Origin: Paenibacillus phytohabitans
Lineage (GTDB): Bacteria; Bacillota; Bacilli; Paenibacillales; Paenibacillaceae
Reading direction: 5' to 3'
DNA: 64,000 nucleotides
NCBI RefSeq assembly: GCF_013141775.1
Contig: NZ_WHOB01000037.1
Coordinates: forward strand, 1 to 64,000
The translations under genes and the position numbers were made by a program. A model generated the notes under the pieces. The model searched no databases. It was given only the letters and a program-made list of their open reading frames with translations, and was not told the DNA's origin. Below, piece by piece: positions 1 to 8,568 of this stretch. Within the stretch, counting starts at the first letter, position 1, and every line of letters starts with the position of its first letter.

Positions 1-818
1 CGATTGGGCTCATGGGTGTGACCGGCGCGACCGGCGCGATGGGCAGCATCGGGCTGATGGGCAATATTGGAGCCATGGGCGATATTGGGCTGATGGGTGC
101 AATGGGAGCAATGGGCTTAATGGGCCTCGAAGGCATAACCGGCGCCACGGGAGCAACTGGGGCTACCGGGGCTCCGGGAGCCATGGGCCTTATGGGCTTG
201 CCGGGAACTGCCGGCTTGCCTGGTGTTACAGGTGCCACTGGCGCGACTGGCGCAGCAGGAGCGACAGGACCGGCAGGTGCACCGGGAGCGCCCGGTCTGG
301 CGGGCTCGCCGGGGATAGCGGGAGCCGGATCGTCATCCATTGAGACTTTGAAAATTGGGGATCTCAATGCCCAAATCCCCTTTAATGCGAGCGGCGGCAA
401 CAATCAGGCCATCGGGGCGCTCGCCTTCAGCGGGCAGCAGATCACGATTAACAGACTTGCAGCATATGTTACGCAATTAGGCTCTACCGGTGTGTTCCAG
501 ATGGCTGTCCTGCAACCGACCAGCTCCTCCCAGTCTACAGTTATTGGAGTAACCACTGTAGCGACCTCATTACGGGCAGGAATATTTATTCTCCCGCTGA
601 CAGCCTCTCTGACACTTTCAGGGGATATCACGTATCAGCTTGCCGTCTTCAACCTGATCAACGGCTCTAACCTCGGCGGACGAAGCACCGGAACATCCGG
701 GCTGGTCTCCCCGCCGATTAATTTCAGATCGCAGAACCTCTCCGGATTCACAACAGGCCAGTCTATCAATACTAGCGATGTCATCCTTCTATCCCCTTGG
801 CTGGCGGGACTCGCTTAA
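1..818 (+). CDS. collagen-like surface protein, 5' end outside window
   Basis: Gly-X-Y triplets run from the first in-frame codon of the window, so the true start lies upstream and the gene is partial. About 100 residues of collagen repeat are visible, unusually rich in Met (GLMG, GAMG, GNIG) as well as GAT and GAP triplets. A non-collagen C-terminal domain of about 150 residues follows, rich in Ser/Thr and beta-type segments, as in BclA-like exosporium proteins. This architecture in Bacillales normally belongs to spore-surface or cell-surface filaments; that role is inferred from the family. It is followed by a hairpin shared with the convergent downstream gene. The first codons cannot be assessed. 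Confidence 0.85.
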   Translation, partial: IGLMGVTGATGAMGSIGLMGNIGAMGDIGLMGAMGAMGLMGLEGITGATGATGATGAPGAMGLMGLPGTAGLPGVTGATGATGAAGATGPAGAPGAPGLAGSPGIAGAGSSSIETLKIGDLNAQIPFNASGGNNQAIGALAFSGQQITINRLAAYVTQLGSTGVFQMAVLQPTSSSQSTVIGVTTVATSLRAGIFILPLTASLTLSGDITYQLAVFNLINGSNLGGRSTGTSGLVSPPINFRSQNLSGFTTGQSINTSDVILLSPWLAGLA

Positions 819-848
819 CCCCTTCAATCCACCCGCCAACATAAAACA

Positions 849-873
849 GGGACCGCCCTAATAAGGCAGTCCC
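849..873. terminator. bidirectional terminator-like hairpin
   Basis: Arms GGGACCGCC (849-857) and GGCAGTCCC (865-873) pair with one mismatch around a 7-nt loop and are flanked by A-rich and T-rich sequence. It lies between two convergent stop codons and probably serves both genes. Confidence 0.6.
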
Positions 874-889
874 CTTTCCTTTATCCGCT

Positions 890-2620
890 CTAATCCAGCT
901 CCGCACGCGAGAATAGATCCCGGATCAATACGTCGTCCTCACAAGCCCGCTTGAATGCGGAGGCGAAGGCTATGACCGCAGCTCCATCGGAGGAGTACGC
1001 GCAGAACATACCGGCCTCCGGGTCAAACCGGATGATTCCGGCCAGTTCAGGCATCTGTTCCTCAAGGAATACCGCAGCCAGAGAGCCCCAGTCATATCCA
1101 TTGCCTTCGAATCCCTCTTCTTCCCGCGCAGCAAACACTTCGGCCTTGTAGCTGCCTACGTTCAGAATCACAGATTTTCCGCCATTCTCCTGCTCTACTA
1201 TAATAAAAGGCTTAACATCCACAGCTTCCGTGGCTTCTGCCTCCTTCAGCTTCGCAAGCAATTGTTCCTCTGCTATATCCGTGAACCGCAGCGTTCCCTC
1301 ACTCTCCACGATCATTCCCTGCCGCACCCGTTCATCCAGCCAGTCGGAGATGAAGCCCGGGGCGTATCCGCCTGTACTGAATTCGCCGCCGAACGCGATT
1401 ATTTTCGAATAGACCTCAAGATATTGGTCACGGTTCGTCTGCGGATAGGCGCTGGTGTACAGCCAGAACTGCAGATCATACATCAAGGCCGAGCGTTCGT
1501 CCGCATGAAGAGAGAAATGGCCCTTCTCTTCAACGATGGCGGTGCAGATGCCGCGGATGATCCCATCTATGTTATCCACTCCGGTGGCTTTATCGCATAG
1601 CTCCTGAAGCAGAGGAGAGAATTGCCCGGCGGCTACCTTCCGCAGATCGTCCTGCTTATCTTCCTCCGATGTATCATAGACCTCCTCGCTCACCAGCCCG
1701 CGGATGAAGGTCTCATAATCCTTGGCCAGGAACGTAATTTCATAGTTGTTCTCCTGGTCCACATGAATGACCTCGGGTTCTCCATCCGGCCCGCAGTAGC
1801 GGTAATCCAGCATCACCACATCGTGGCCTGCAGACGGACAGTCCCCAATAACTACTCCAATATCGGGGTATCCCCACTCCTCGATCATGAACTGGCTGCC
1901 GAGATCGCCGCAGAGGGCATAGCATTGGTCCCGGCCGATACCGGCAATTCCCGAGATTGCGATATGATCTTCAGCCCAGGAGGTGGATTCCTCCACCGGG
2001 AAGCAGGTGTTACGGGGAATCCCGCCGTTCTGCTGCTTCATCATCGCGATGTAAGAGGACGGCAGCTTATAGCCCAGCTCCTGCTCCACAGAAGTAATCA
2101 GTTCGTCACTGGGCGGCGCCGACACATACTCCTTCCGGGCATAGTCGCTGTCCTCCCAGAAATCCGCGCAGTATTCAATGAAAGCGTTCAGGTCTCTTCC
2201 GTCCGCATCCCCCTGTGCATTGGAGGCACGCAGCGCTGCGGCACGCCTTACCTTCTCCCGCTTCTCCCGCTGTTCGCCGCTCCGGCTCCACTTCAGCAGC
2301 ATTACGGTATCCCCGTCTCCGGGATCTAATTCATCCGCACGCTCAAACGCATGGATAGCCTGTTCATATTGCTTCAGATAATAATAGGAATATCCTATGC
2401 GAAAATGCCACAGCGGATCATTCCCGCCCTCCCCCGCAATACTGAGCAGCTGCTCCAATGCCTCCCCATAATGTTCCAGGTTGTTGTAGGCTCTGGCCAA
2501 CTGGCTGATAGTCTCATAATCTCTTGCATCCGGCGGAATCTCCTGAATGCGGTCCACAATCTGCTGATACTCATTATCTTCATGCCAGCGTTTCAGCTGT
2601 GCCAGCAACTCCTCATCCAT
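890..2620 (-). CDS. TPR-SUKH-Imm51 multidomain immunity-type protein
   Basis: A 576-residue protein with three readable parts. Residues 1-115 are TPR-like helices ending in a DPLWHFRIGYSYYYL segment. Residues about 165-312 match the SMI1/KNR4 (SUKH) fold, with an LGYKLPSSY entry motif and GDCPSAGHDVVMLDY core. Residues about 470-575 resemble Imm51 (GFEGNGYDW, FDPEAGMF). SUKH and Imm51 domains are known as immunity modules against polymorphic toxins, so the protein may neutralise more than one toxin; this is inference. The ATG at 2620 is chosen over an upstream GTG because GAGGAGG lies 8 nt before it and because the resulting N-terminus aligns with the TPR paralogue at 13666-14124. No toxin gene is adjacent. 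Confidence 0.8.
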   Translation of the reverse strand: MDEELLAQLKRWHEDNEYQQIVDRIQEIPPDARDYETISQLARAYNNLEHYGEALEQLLSIAGEGGNDPLWHFRIGYSYYYLKQYEQAIHAFERADELDPGDGDTVMLLKWSRSGEQREKREKVRRAAALRASNAQGDADGRDLNAFIEYCADFWEDSDYARKEYVSAPPSDELITSVEQELGYKLPSSYIAMMKQQNGGIPRNTCFPVEESTSWAEDHIAISGIAGIGRDQCYALCGDLGSQFMIEEWGYPDIGVVIGDCPSAGHDVVMLDYRYCGPDGEPEVIHVDQENNYEITFLAKDYETFIRGLVSEEVYDTSEEDKQDDLRKVAAGQFSPLLQELCDKATGVDNIDGIIRGICTAIVEEKGHFSLHADERSALMYDLQFWLYTSAYPQTNRDQYLEVYSKIIAFGGEFSTGGYAPGFISDWLDERVRQGMIVESEGTLRFTDIAEEQLLAKLKEAEATEAVDVKPFIIVEQENGGKSVILNVGSYKAEVFAAREEEGFEGNGYDWGSLAAVFLEEQMPELAGIIRFDPEAGMFCAYSSDGAAVIAFASAFKRACEDDVLIRDLFSRAELD

Positions 2621-2777
2621 GCCTTCGGCCTCCTCATGTGACACTGCAAATAAGCCCGTACCCGATCGCTGCCGGACTGCTTGCAGTCAGTTAAATCGCT
2701 ATTACCCATTCACCCTGAATGGACGGGTCTAAACATAGGTTTGAGATATACCCCAATATATAAATGCGTATTTTCAC

Positions 2778-2824
2778 AAAAAGAGACCATCCCCCGCCAA
2801 CATCCGGCAAGGAAACAGCCTCTT
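2778..2824 (-). terminator. terminator of the ArsR-AHSA1 operon
   Basis: On the minus strand a 14-bp stem rich in G-U pairs (arms 2811-2824 and 2781-2794) is followed by a U run at 2782-2778. It lies about 50 bp past the AHSA1 stop. The rest of 2645-2870 shows nothing else. Confidence 0.65.
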
Positions 2825-2870
2825 CGTATTATCACTCTTACTACACTTATATGCTCCGCTGCCCGTCCGG

Positions 2871-3380
2871 TTACTGAATCGCTTGCAGATGCTCCTCGAG
2901 GCGGTCCCAGGTTTCGGTAATCCCCTGCTCCATCCCCATATCCATCACCGTCTTGAGCGCTTCCGCGGAATCGTATTTCGACCGGCTCACCAGCTTCGTC
3001 TTCCCATCGTATTCTTCAAAGAACATGCTGACCAGCGTGGACGGCATACCTTCGGTTTCGTTGCCTTCGGCATCCGAGAAGTAATCGGTATAGACAAAAC
3101 TCTCGCCGTCGGTGATCTCATGGTAGACCCCTTTGCCCCAGGATTCCATGCCGAAGAAGTCGCCCTGCTTCTCATCCACACATTTCATACAGTAGTGCCA
3201 GACGCCGCCCGGACGAAAATCAACGCTGCAGAAGGGAACAATCCAGCCGCGCGGACCCCACCACTGCTTCAGATGCTCAGCCTCGGAGAATACTTTGAAT
3301 ACAAGCTCACGCGGTGCATCGAATACACGTTCAAGAACCAGTTCAAGACCTTCTACTCTCGAAATCATTTTGCTGGACAT
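2871..3380 (-). CDS. SRPBCC/AHSA1-family protein
   Basis: A 169-residue single-domain protein of the AHSA1 branch of the START/Bet v1-like superfamily, whose members hold a hydrophobic ligand in a curved sheet. Family marks include the N-terminal RVFDAPRELVFKVF, QWWGPRGW, and the GMEQGITETWDRLEEHL helix at the end. The ligand is unknown. The ATG at 3380 is chosen because AGGAGGG precedes it by 8 nt and the longer frame overlaps the upstream gene. It follows an ArsR regulator by 19 nt. This ArsR-AHSA1 pairing is very common in Firmicutes, and the two are surely co-transcribed. Confidence 0.9.
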   Translation of the reverse strand: MSSKMISRVEGLELVLERVFDAPRELVFKVFSEAEHLKQWWGPRGWIVPFCSVDFRPGGVWHYCMKCVDEKQGDFFGMESWGKGVYHEITDGESFVYTDYFSDAEGNETEGMPSTLVSMFFEEYDGKTKLVSRSKYDSAEALKTVMDMGMEQGITETWDRLEEHLQAIQ

Positions 3381-3399
3381 TCCTAATCCCTCCTGATAA

Positions 3400-3726
3400 T
3401 CATGAATTGTCTTTGGATTGCAGCTTCCGGAGATAATCATCCAGATTGTCGAAGCGTTCACTCCACAGCTTACGGTAGGCCTCCAGCCAAGCATCCATAG
3501 CCTCCAGCGGCTCTGTACGCAGCCTGTAATTCCGTCGGTTCGCCGCCGCCTCTACCTCAACCAGTCCGGCTTCCAGCAGTACGCGCAAATGCTTCGAAGC
3601 CTGAGGCTGCCGCAGCTCCAGCCGCTCAGCAATATCGCCTACGCTCAGCGGCCCGTCCTTCAGGATCTCTACCATCCGCAGGCGGGTGGGTTCGGCAAGT
3701 GCGCTAAATGTCGTTGTGTCCATCAT
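3400..3726 (-). CDS. ArsR-family winged-helix regulator
   Basis: A 108-residue ArsR/SmtB-type repressor: FSALAEPTRLRMVEIL opens the winged helix, and RQPQASKHLRVLLEAGLV is the recognition region. There are no Cys pairs in the metal-site positions, so it belongs to the metal-independent subgroup normally found next to AHSA1 genes. It starts a two-gene operon with the SRPBCC protein. Its own promoter (see 3779-3808) holds a perfect GGAATATTCC palindrome in the spacer, suggesting autorepression. A second Met codon (3723) could also serve as start. Confidence 0.92.
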   Translation of the reverse strand: MMDTTTFSALAEPTRLRMVEILKDGPLSVGDIAERLELRQPQASKHLRVLLEAGLVEVEAAANRRNYRLRTEPLEAMDAWLEAYRKLWSERFDNLDDYLRKLQSKDNS

Positions 3727-3778
3727 TCCGATGTTCCTTTAGTAAAGCTTGTATTATTTATTGGTGGTGTACACTTAC

Positions 3779-3817
3779 AATATACCCGAATAGGAATATT
3801 CCCGTCAAGGAATATTA
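3779..3817 (-). promoter_or_regulatory. ArsR promoter with palindromic operator
   Basis: On the minus strand, TTGACG (3808-3803), an 18-bp spacer and TATATT (3784-3779). The spacer contains the perfect palindrome GGAATATTCC (3793-3802), and a second GGAATATT copy starts at 3809. Both are likely ArsR sites; binding is inferred. Confidence 0.6.
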
Positions 3818-3839
3818 TAATTCATTCTGCTAAATCAGG

Positions 3840-4343
3840 TTATTGATTCGTTGAATAGACCTTAGCACTCAGCTCTGCTGCAGATTCATAATCCTCCGCC
3901 GGCGCAATAATTTGCAGATTCTTACTCATACCGCCGCCCGTTTCCGGACCAATGGGCTCGTAAAGGAGAATCTTAACACTGTCAAAGCTACCTTTTTTCC
4001 AAATGGAACCGAAAGCAAACCCGCTTGGCTTCCAATCATAATAGGTGATGTTCCCCCACCCGTCTCTAATATCAGGATAGAACACGATATCGGACATCTC
4101 ATACTTGCTGTAATCATATTTCTCAACTGTGATGTCCCCGTGGAACACCTGATTGCGGAATAATGCCCGGTGGAGGCTGCCTTTAATATGTATCGTAGTT
4201 CTTTGCGCCGATGATGCGTCGCCGGTTCTGAATTCAACCGCCGGATAGCTGGTGTCAATCGCTTTGGGGAAGCTATACATAGTGCAAAAAAGAACGCCAC
4301 CGATTAGTAGCAATATGGTGAAAATCAGCACTTTCCTCTTCAT
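3840..4343 (-). CDS. membrane-anchored protein of unknown function
   Basis: I do not recognise this 167-residue protein. One N-terminal membrane segment (residues 5-25, with LFCTMY near its end) would leave about 140 residues outside the cell. A Cys near the end of the hydrophobic stretch does not make a convincing lipobox. GGGGGAAG lies before the ATG. It sits 57 bp behind the histidine kinase gene on the same strand, with no clear terminator between, so co-transcription is possible. Confidence 0.7.
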   Translation of the reverse strand: MKRKVLIFTILLLIGGVLFCTMYSFPKAIDTSYPAVEFRTGDASSAQRTTIHIKGSLHRALFRNQVFHGDITVEKYDYSKYEMSDIVFYPDIRDGWGNITYYDWKPSGFAFGSIWKKGSFDSVKILLYEPIGPETGGGMSKNLQIIAPAEDYESAAELSAKVYSTNQ

Positions 4344-4400
4344 ACATAACTTCCCCCTCAGTTCTTCAGGATACCGTAAGTTACGCCGGATTAAATCTAC

Positions 4401-5786
4401 TTATGACCCTATGAACGTCAGCGTCACGGTTGTACCTTGTCCCGGCGTGCTGTCGATGGCGATGGAGCCGCCATACCGCTCCATGATTGCCTTGGCAATG
4501 GCCAGTCCCAGGCCCGAGCCGCCCTGCGAGCGGTTGCGTGAAGCTTCCGTACGGTAGAAGCGCTCGAAGATATGCGGCAGCTGCTCAGCGGATATTCCGA
4601 TTCCTGTATCGGCTACGGTCACGATCACCTTCCCGTCGTCTGAACGGGAATGCCCGATTCTTACTGCTCCGCCTTCAGTCGTATATTTCAGTGCATTCTC
4701 CACGATGTTGCGGAGCACCTGATAGCAGGCGCTGCCAGGCATCCGGATGGGCAGCGCCTGTTCACCGGGGCCGCCGTCATAATCAAGCTGCACCCCCGGA
4801 TTGACATGAACAGTCTGAGGGAGCAGTTCGTTCAGCACAGAGTTCAGATTGCAGGCTTCTTCATCTCCGCCCTCCGGGGCCAGCGCCTCCGCCTCTGCTT
4901 CCGCAAGCAGCAGCAGCTGGGAGATCAGCTCCTTCATCCTCCGCGTCTCATCCATCATGAACGCCAGCGACTCATTCAGCACCTCCGGTGACTGCCTGCC
5001 CCACCGCTGGATCATATGCGTATGGCCTTCAATAATGGCCAGCGGTGTCTTAAGCTCATGGGAAGCATCGGCAATGAAGCGGCGCTGCTGGTCGAAGGAG
5101 ACCTCCAGCTTATGCAGGAACCCGTTGAAGGTCTCGCCCAATTGCTGCAGCTCATCCTGGGCGGCAGGGACATGCAGCCGCCGGGACAGGCTGTTCGTCC
5201 CGATGCTGCGCACTTCGCCAATCATGCTGCGAATCGGCTTCAGCGCTGACCGGGAGACGATGCCCCCTGCAAGCACAGCCATTCCGGCAGCCAGCAGCAG
5301 CCCCAGCAGCAGCAGTCTGCCCACCTCCTTCTCGGCGGTGGCGCTGCGTGATTGCCCGCTGTCCGTAAGCTGCAGCCGGACAAGGCCATATACGGGCAAG
5401 GACAGCTCCTTCTCTGCGCTGTAGACATCTGAGCCGGGCGCCGGTTCACCTTCGCCCGCTTCTGCGAGCACACGCCCGCGTGCATCCAGCATTTGCAGAA
5501 CCTGGCCTTTATCCAGCTCAGGGGCAAACACCGAGAAATCCGGCTTCAAAAAAGCCGCTGCACCGCTTCCTTTGCCCAAACCGGGCTGAAGCAGGGACGG
5601 CAGGAACTCCACCTCACCGACCCGCAGCTCAAACTGTCTAAGCTTGGCATCCAGCAGCCGGGTCTCCTGGCTGTCTGTCCAATGCTTGAAGGTAATATAG
5701 ACAAATCCGCTGACCACCGCCGTAACGGCCAGTGCAGTGAGTGCAATCGAAGCGCTGACTTTACGGGAGAACGTCCATGGCTTCAT
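4401..5786 (-). CDS. two-component sensor histidine kinase
   Basis: A 461-residue membrane sensor kinase. Membrane segments near residues 10-33 and 157-178 frame an extracellular sensing region of about 125 residues. A HAMP region (SRSALKPIRSM) follows, then HisKA with the phospho-acceptor His243 in ASHELKTPLAII, and HATPase with the N box (NIVENALKYT), G1 (DTGIGI) and G2 (GSGLGLAIAKAI). It lies 9 nt behind its response regulator. The first gene of the operon encodes a DUF4097 beta-helix protein, which suggests an envelope-stress type signal (inference). Confidence 0.95.
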   Translation of the reverse strand: MKPWTFSRKVSASIALTALAVTAVVSGFVYITFKHWTDSQETRLLDAKLRQFELRVGEVEFLPSLLQPGLGKGSGAAAFLKPDFSVFAPELDKGQVLQMLDARGRVLAEAGEGEPAPGSDVYSAEKELSLPVYGLVRLQLTDSGQSRSATAEKEVGRLLLLGLLLAAGMAVLAGGIVSRSALKPIRSMIGEVRSIGTNSLSRRLHVPAAQDELQQLGETFNGFLHKLEVSFDQQRRFIADASHELKTPLAIIEGHTHMIQRWGRQSPEVLNESLAFMMDETRRMKELISQLLLLAEAEAEALAPEGGDEEACNLNSVLNELLPQTVHVNPGVQLDYDGGPGEQALPIRMPGSACYQVLRNIVENALKYTTEGGAVRIGHSRSDDGKVIVTVADTGIGISAEQLPHIFERFYRTEASRNRSQGGSGLGLAIAKAIMERYGGSIAIDSTPGQGTTVTLTFIGS

Positions 5787-5795
5787 TCACTCACC

Positions 5796-6485
5796 TCAGT
5801 CTCTCAGAATATATCCGCTGCCACGGACTGTATGGATCAGCTTCTCGCTGTAGCCTTCATCCACCTTCATGCGCACATACCGGATATAGACATCCACCAC
5901 ATTCGTCTCGCCTTCATACGAGTAGCCCCAGACCAGGTTCAGCAGTGCCTCACGGTTCATCAGCCGGTTCTTATGGACCAGCAGGCAGTGCAGCAGCTCG
6001 AATTCGCGCTGTGAGCATTCAATCTCGCGCCCGGCGCGGCTGACCCGGTGCGCAGCCCTGTCCAGTATCAGATCCTTGGCATGCAGGACTTCATCCCCGG
6101 CTTCTGCGGCGTGCAGCCTGCGCTGCAGGGAACGCATGCGGGCCAGCAGCTCTTCGATGGCGAAGGGCTTCGGCACATAATCATCCGCCCCGGTGTCCAG
6201 TCCCCGTACCCGGTCACTGACCGTGTCCCTGGCAGTCAGCATAATAATTGGAGTCTGCTTCACCGCGCGTACCCGCTTGCATACTTCTATTCCGCTGATG
6301 CCCGGCAGATTCAAATCGAGCAGAATGATGTCAAAATGCTCCCCCAGCGCTTGCCCGGCACCCGTAATACCATCGCACGCAACCGTAATGTCATAACCTT
6401 CATAGGACAGCTCCAGCTCCAGCAGGCGGATCATGGCAGGCTCGTCCTCAATAACCAATACGCGTTCCTTCAACCTCTCGTCCAC
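5796..6485 (-). CDS. OmpR-family response regulator
   Basis: A 229-residue regulator: receiver domain with acidic pair EDE near residues 13-15, phospho-acceptor Asp57 in ILLDLNLPG, conserved Thr and Lys (MLTARD, PKPF), and a C-terminal winged helix (REFELLHCLL, VVDVYIRYVRMKVD, HTVRGSGYIL). It sits between the DUF4097 gene (12 nt) and its kinase (9 nt). A palindrome and an 11-bp direct repeat upstream of the DUF4097 gene are likely binding sites, implying feedback on its own operon. Confidence 0.95.
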   Translation of the reverse strand: MDERLKERVLVIEDEPAMIRLLELELSYEGYDITVACDGITGAGQALGEHFDIILLDLNLPGISGIEVCKRVRAVKQTPIIMLTARDTVSDRVRGLDTGADDYVPKPFAIEELLARMRSLQRRLHAAEAGDEVLHAKDLILDRAAHRVSRAGREIECSQREFELLHCLLVHKNRLMNREALLNLVWGYSYEGETNVVDVYIRYVRMKVDEGYSEKLIHTVRGSGYILRD

Positions 6486-6497
6486 CTCTTCACAAGA

Positions 6498-7544
6498 TCA
6501 GTTCTGCATTAGCGACAACCCGGCCATAGACTTGGCGCGGATCTGATACGTACCTGCGCCCAGCTTCCCGCTGGCCCGGTGATTCTTCAATGTCAGCGGG
6601 AAGTCTGTTTCAATCTCTTCAAAAGCAGATTCCGCATCGACCACGACTCCCGCATCCCCCGGCCAGGCCAGCTCTACGTCCCCTACCGCTGTAGTTACCT
6701 TCCAGTCTCCGCCGACCTTCCGGCTCCTCACATGAATGTTCCCGGCTACGGTGACCGCTTCTACAGCAGCCAATGCGTCCTTCACCGACACATTGCCGTT
6801 TGTGGCCTTCAGGGTCAAGTCTCCGGCAATTTGCTCCGCCTTGACGTTGCCGTTGGTAACTGTGACTTCTACGCGGTCCTTCGCTTCAGAGACCTGCACA
6901 TTGCCATTCACCGTATGTAATTTGAGCGCATTGCCTATGCCGGAAGCAGATATATTTCCGTTCACAGCCGCTAACTCAATTCTACCTGTACTAGAAACTT
7001 TTGACAAAGAAAGATTGCCGTTCTCCGTCTCTGCCTGAAGCTCGGCCTTCATGCCCTGCGGCAGTGTAACCGTCAGATCAAGGCTTGGATATCGCCAATT
7101 GCCATAAGACCCGCTGTAGGTTCTAATCTCCAGATCAGCCCCTTTGCTTACCTTCATCCCCGCCTTGTCCGCTACGGCCTTCGCCTCATCCGCGGTTGCC
7201 TGATGGACGGTCACGGTCATATGGACCTCCATCTCCTTGACATTGCCCTGCTTAATTTCGATGGTTCCGTTCGTGTTGGCAATAGAGACACTTTGCGTGC
7301 CGGCCGGCAGGCTGATGCGGGTAATGCCTTTGTCAAAAGAGTAGCCCGTCCCCGTCTTCTTCCCCGTTGTCTGCAGAGAGACTGCAGCCGCCGGAGCTGA
7401 CACCGAGGCCTGTGCTGGCGCGGATTCAAAGTCCGCCTCAGCCAGCGGCCGCGCACCGGCGGCCCCTTCATTCGCTATGCCCATGTACATTAATACCGCC
7501 GCCAGCGAGGCGCTTGTGATTAGCTGTTTCCACGTCATTCTCAT
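6498..7544 (-). CDS. secreted DUF4097-type beta-helix protein
   Basis: A 348-residue protein with a signal peptide or N-terminal anchor (TWKQLITSASLAAVLMYMGIA) and a repetitive beta-solenoid built from NGN-centred rungs (NTNGTIEIKQGNVKEMEV, ENGNLSLSKV, VNGNISASG, VNGNVQVSE, TNGNVKAEQ, TNGNVSVKD). This is the DUF4097 / putative adhesin fold. Such genes often sit with two-component systems or anti-sigma genes. The ATG at 7544 is preferred to two upstream ones because GGAGGA lies 8 nt before it. First gene of the three-gene operon with the response regulator and kinase; its function is unknown. Confidence 0.85.
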   Translation of the reverse strand: MRMTWKQLITSASLAAVLMYMGIANEGAAGARPLAEADFESAPAQASVSAPAAAVSLQTTGKKTGTGYSFDKGITRISLPAGTQSVSIANTNGTIEIKQGNVKEMEVHMTVTVHQATADEAKAVADKAGMKVSKGADLEIRTYSGSYGNWRYPSLDLTVTLPQGMKAELQAETENGNLSLSKVSSTGRIELAAVNGNISASGIGNALKLHTVNGNVQVSEAKDRVEVTVTNGNVKAEQIAGDLTLKATNGNVSVKDALAAVEAVTVAGNIHVRSRKVGGDWKVTTAVGDVELAWPGDAGVVVDAESAFEEIETDFPLTLKNHRASGKLGAGTYQIRAKSMAGLSLMQN

Positions 7545-7569
7545 ATTCCCTCTCCTCCAGTTCATGTGA

Positions 7570-7635
7570 TTACCCTTAGGGTAAACCATCCTTGATGAGA
7601 AAGACTTTGCAGGGAGATTAGAGTTTGATGAGAAA
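7570..7635 (-). promoter_or_regulatory. candidate response-regulator binding sites
   Basis: A perfect inverted repeat TTACCC-TTA-GGGTAA (7570-7584) lies just before the DUF4097 gene. Upstream, TTGATGAGAAA occurs twice in direct orientation (7592-7602 and 7625-7635), 33 bp apart, that is about three helical turns, as is usual for OmpR-family dimers. Assignment to the adjacent regulator is inference. Confidence 0.45.
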
Positions 7636-7664
7636 AAAACAGCCGGGAGAACCCTCCCGGCTGT
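7631..7664 (-). terminator. terminator of the sigma/anti-sigma operon
   Basis: A perfect 11-bp stem, ACAGCCGGGAG (7639-7649) with CTCCCGGCTGT (7654-7664), followed on the minus strand by a seven-base U run. It lies about 50 bp past the anti-sigma stop. Confidence 0.85.
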
Positions 7665-7716
7665 TCTTCAAAATACATTAGGTTCCCGCCAATATCGGCA
7701 TTGCGGAATTCAGCTG

Positions 7717-8568
7717 CTACCCCTGCTTAATCGGCGCAGCCAGAATGATCTGTCCCCGCGGGGCGTCTCCCCCGTCATCCGGCTCCAGCGTAATTGCCAC
7801 GGTATCGTAGGCCTTCGGATCAAACGAATAATAGAGTGCCCCGTTTCCGTCCTGTGAGATGAAGGTGCCCGCATTCTGCGGCGTATCCCCTTTGATCAGC
7901 CATACCTGGTAGACCTCTGTGCCTGTAAGCTCCGGCAGATCCTCCGCCTGGATTACGAGGTGGGTCCCGGATGTATCAGCGACAATGGTCGCTACACCCT
8001 TGGCGGAAACAGCCTCTCCCGCCGGGCTAAGCGCCACCGTCTCATTCACCTTAAGCCCCTGCAGGGGCCCGGTGCCGGAGGCAATCTGCCGCTGCAGCTG
8101 GTCTACATCCCCGCGCAGCTGGCCGGTATAGACAATCAGCAGCAGCACGGCGACAGCCAGCCCGAGGCTTAAGTAACCCCAGAAGCGGGTTTTTCTAGGC
8201 TCAGGAATCCTTGCCCGGGGCAGCCCCTGCTCTATTGGAGGTGCCTTTACCGGTTCACGCTCGATTGTGCGCTCTGCCGCAGGCTGAATATTGAGGCTGG
8301 TCTTCGGCTGAGGGGCTGACGCACTTACATGCCCTGACTCTAATACCCGTGATAATATCCGATCCTTCATTCCGGAAGGCGGCTCTGCGGGCTCGGAAGC
8401 AAGGGGAAGATGGTCCAGTACCTGCCGGTATTCACTTACCAGCTCCTTGCATTCACTGCAGGCTTCTGCATGGGCAGCGAACTGCGCTGTCTCTTCTGCC
8501 GTCAGTGCGCCCAGAACATATAATTCGGCCAGTTCACAGAGATCATCCTTATGTTCACTCATGCGCAT
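7717..8568 (-). CDS. anti-sigma factor, RskA type, with zinc-binding N-terminus
   Basis: A 283-residue membrane anti-sigma factor. The N-terminal cytoplasmic domain carries HAEACSEC, the H-x3-C-x2-C zinc anti-sigma motif. A Pro-rich linker, one membrane segment (about residues 130-147, GYLSLGLAVAVLLLIVY) and an extracellular RskA C-terminal domain follow (TEVYQVWLIKG, NAGTF). It holds the adjacent ECF sigma factor inactive until regulated proteolysis (family knowledge). It overlaps the sigma gene by 14 nt, implying translational coupling. ATGs at 8568 and 8562 are both compatible with the AAGGAGGG site. Confidence 0.93.
   Translation of the reverse strand: MRMSEHKDDLCELAELYVLGALTAEETAQFAAHAEACSECKELVSEYRQVLDHLPLASEPAEPPSGMKDRILSRVLESGHVSASAPQPKTSLNIQPAAERTIEREPVKAPPIEQGLPRARIPEPRKTRFWGYLSLGLAVAVLLLIVYTGQLRGDVDQLQRQIASGTGPLQGLKVNETVALSPAGEAVSAKGVATIVADTSGTHLVIQAEDLPELTGTEVYQVWLIKGDTPQNAGTFISQDGNGALYYSFDPKAYDTVAITLEPDDGGDAPRGQIILAAPIKQG

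Noticed and set aside
1622..2329. 235-codon plus-strand frame opposite the SUKH gene
   Set aside because: Antisense shadow of a well-supported coding gene; no recognisable protein features.
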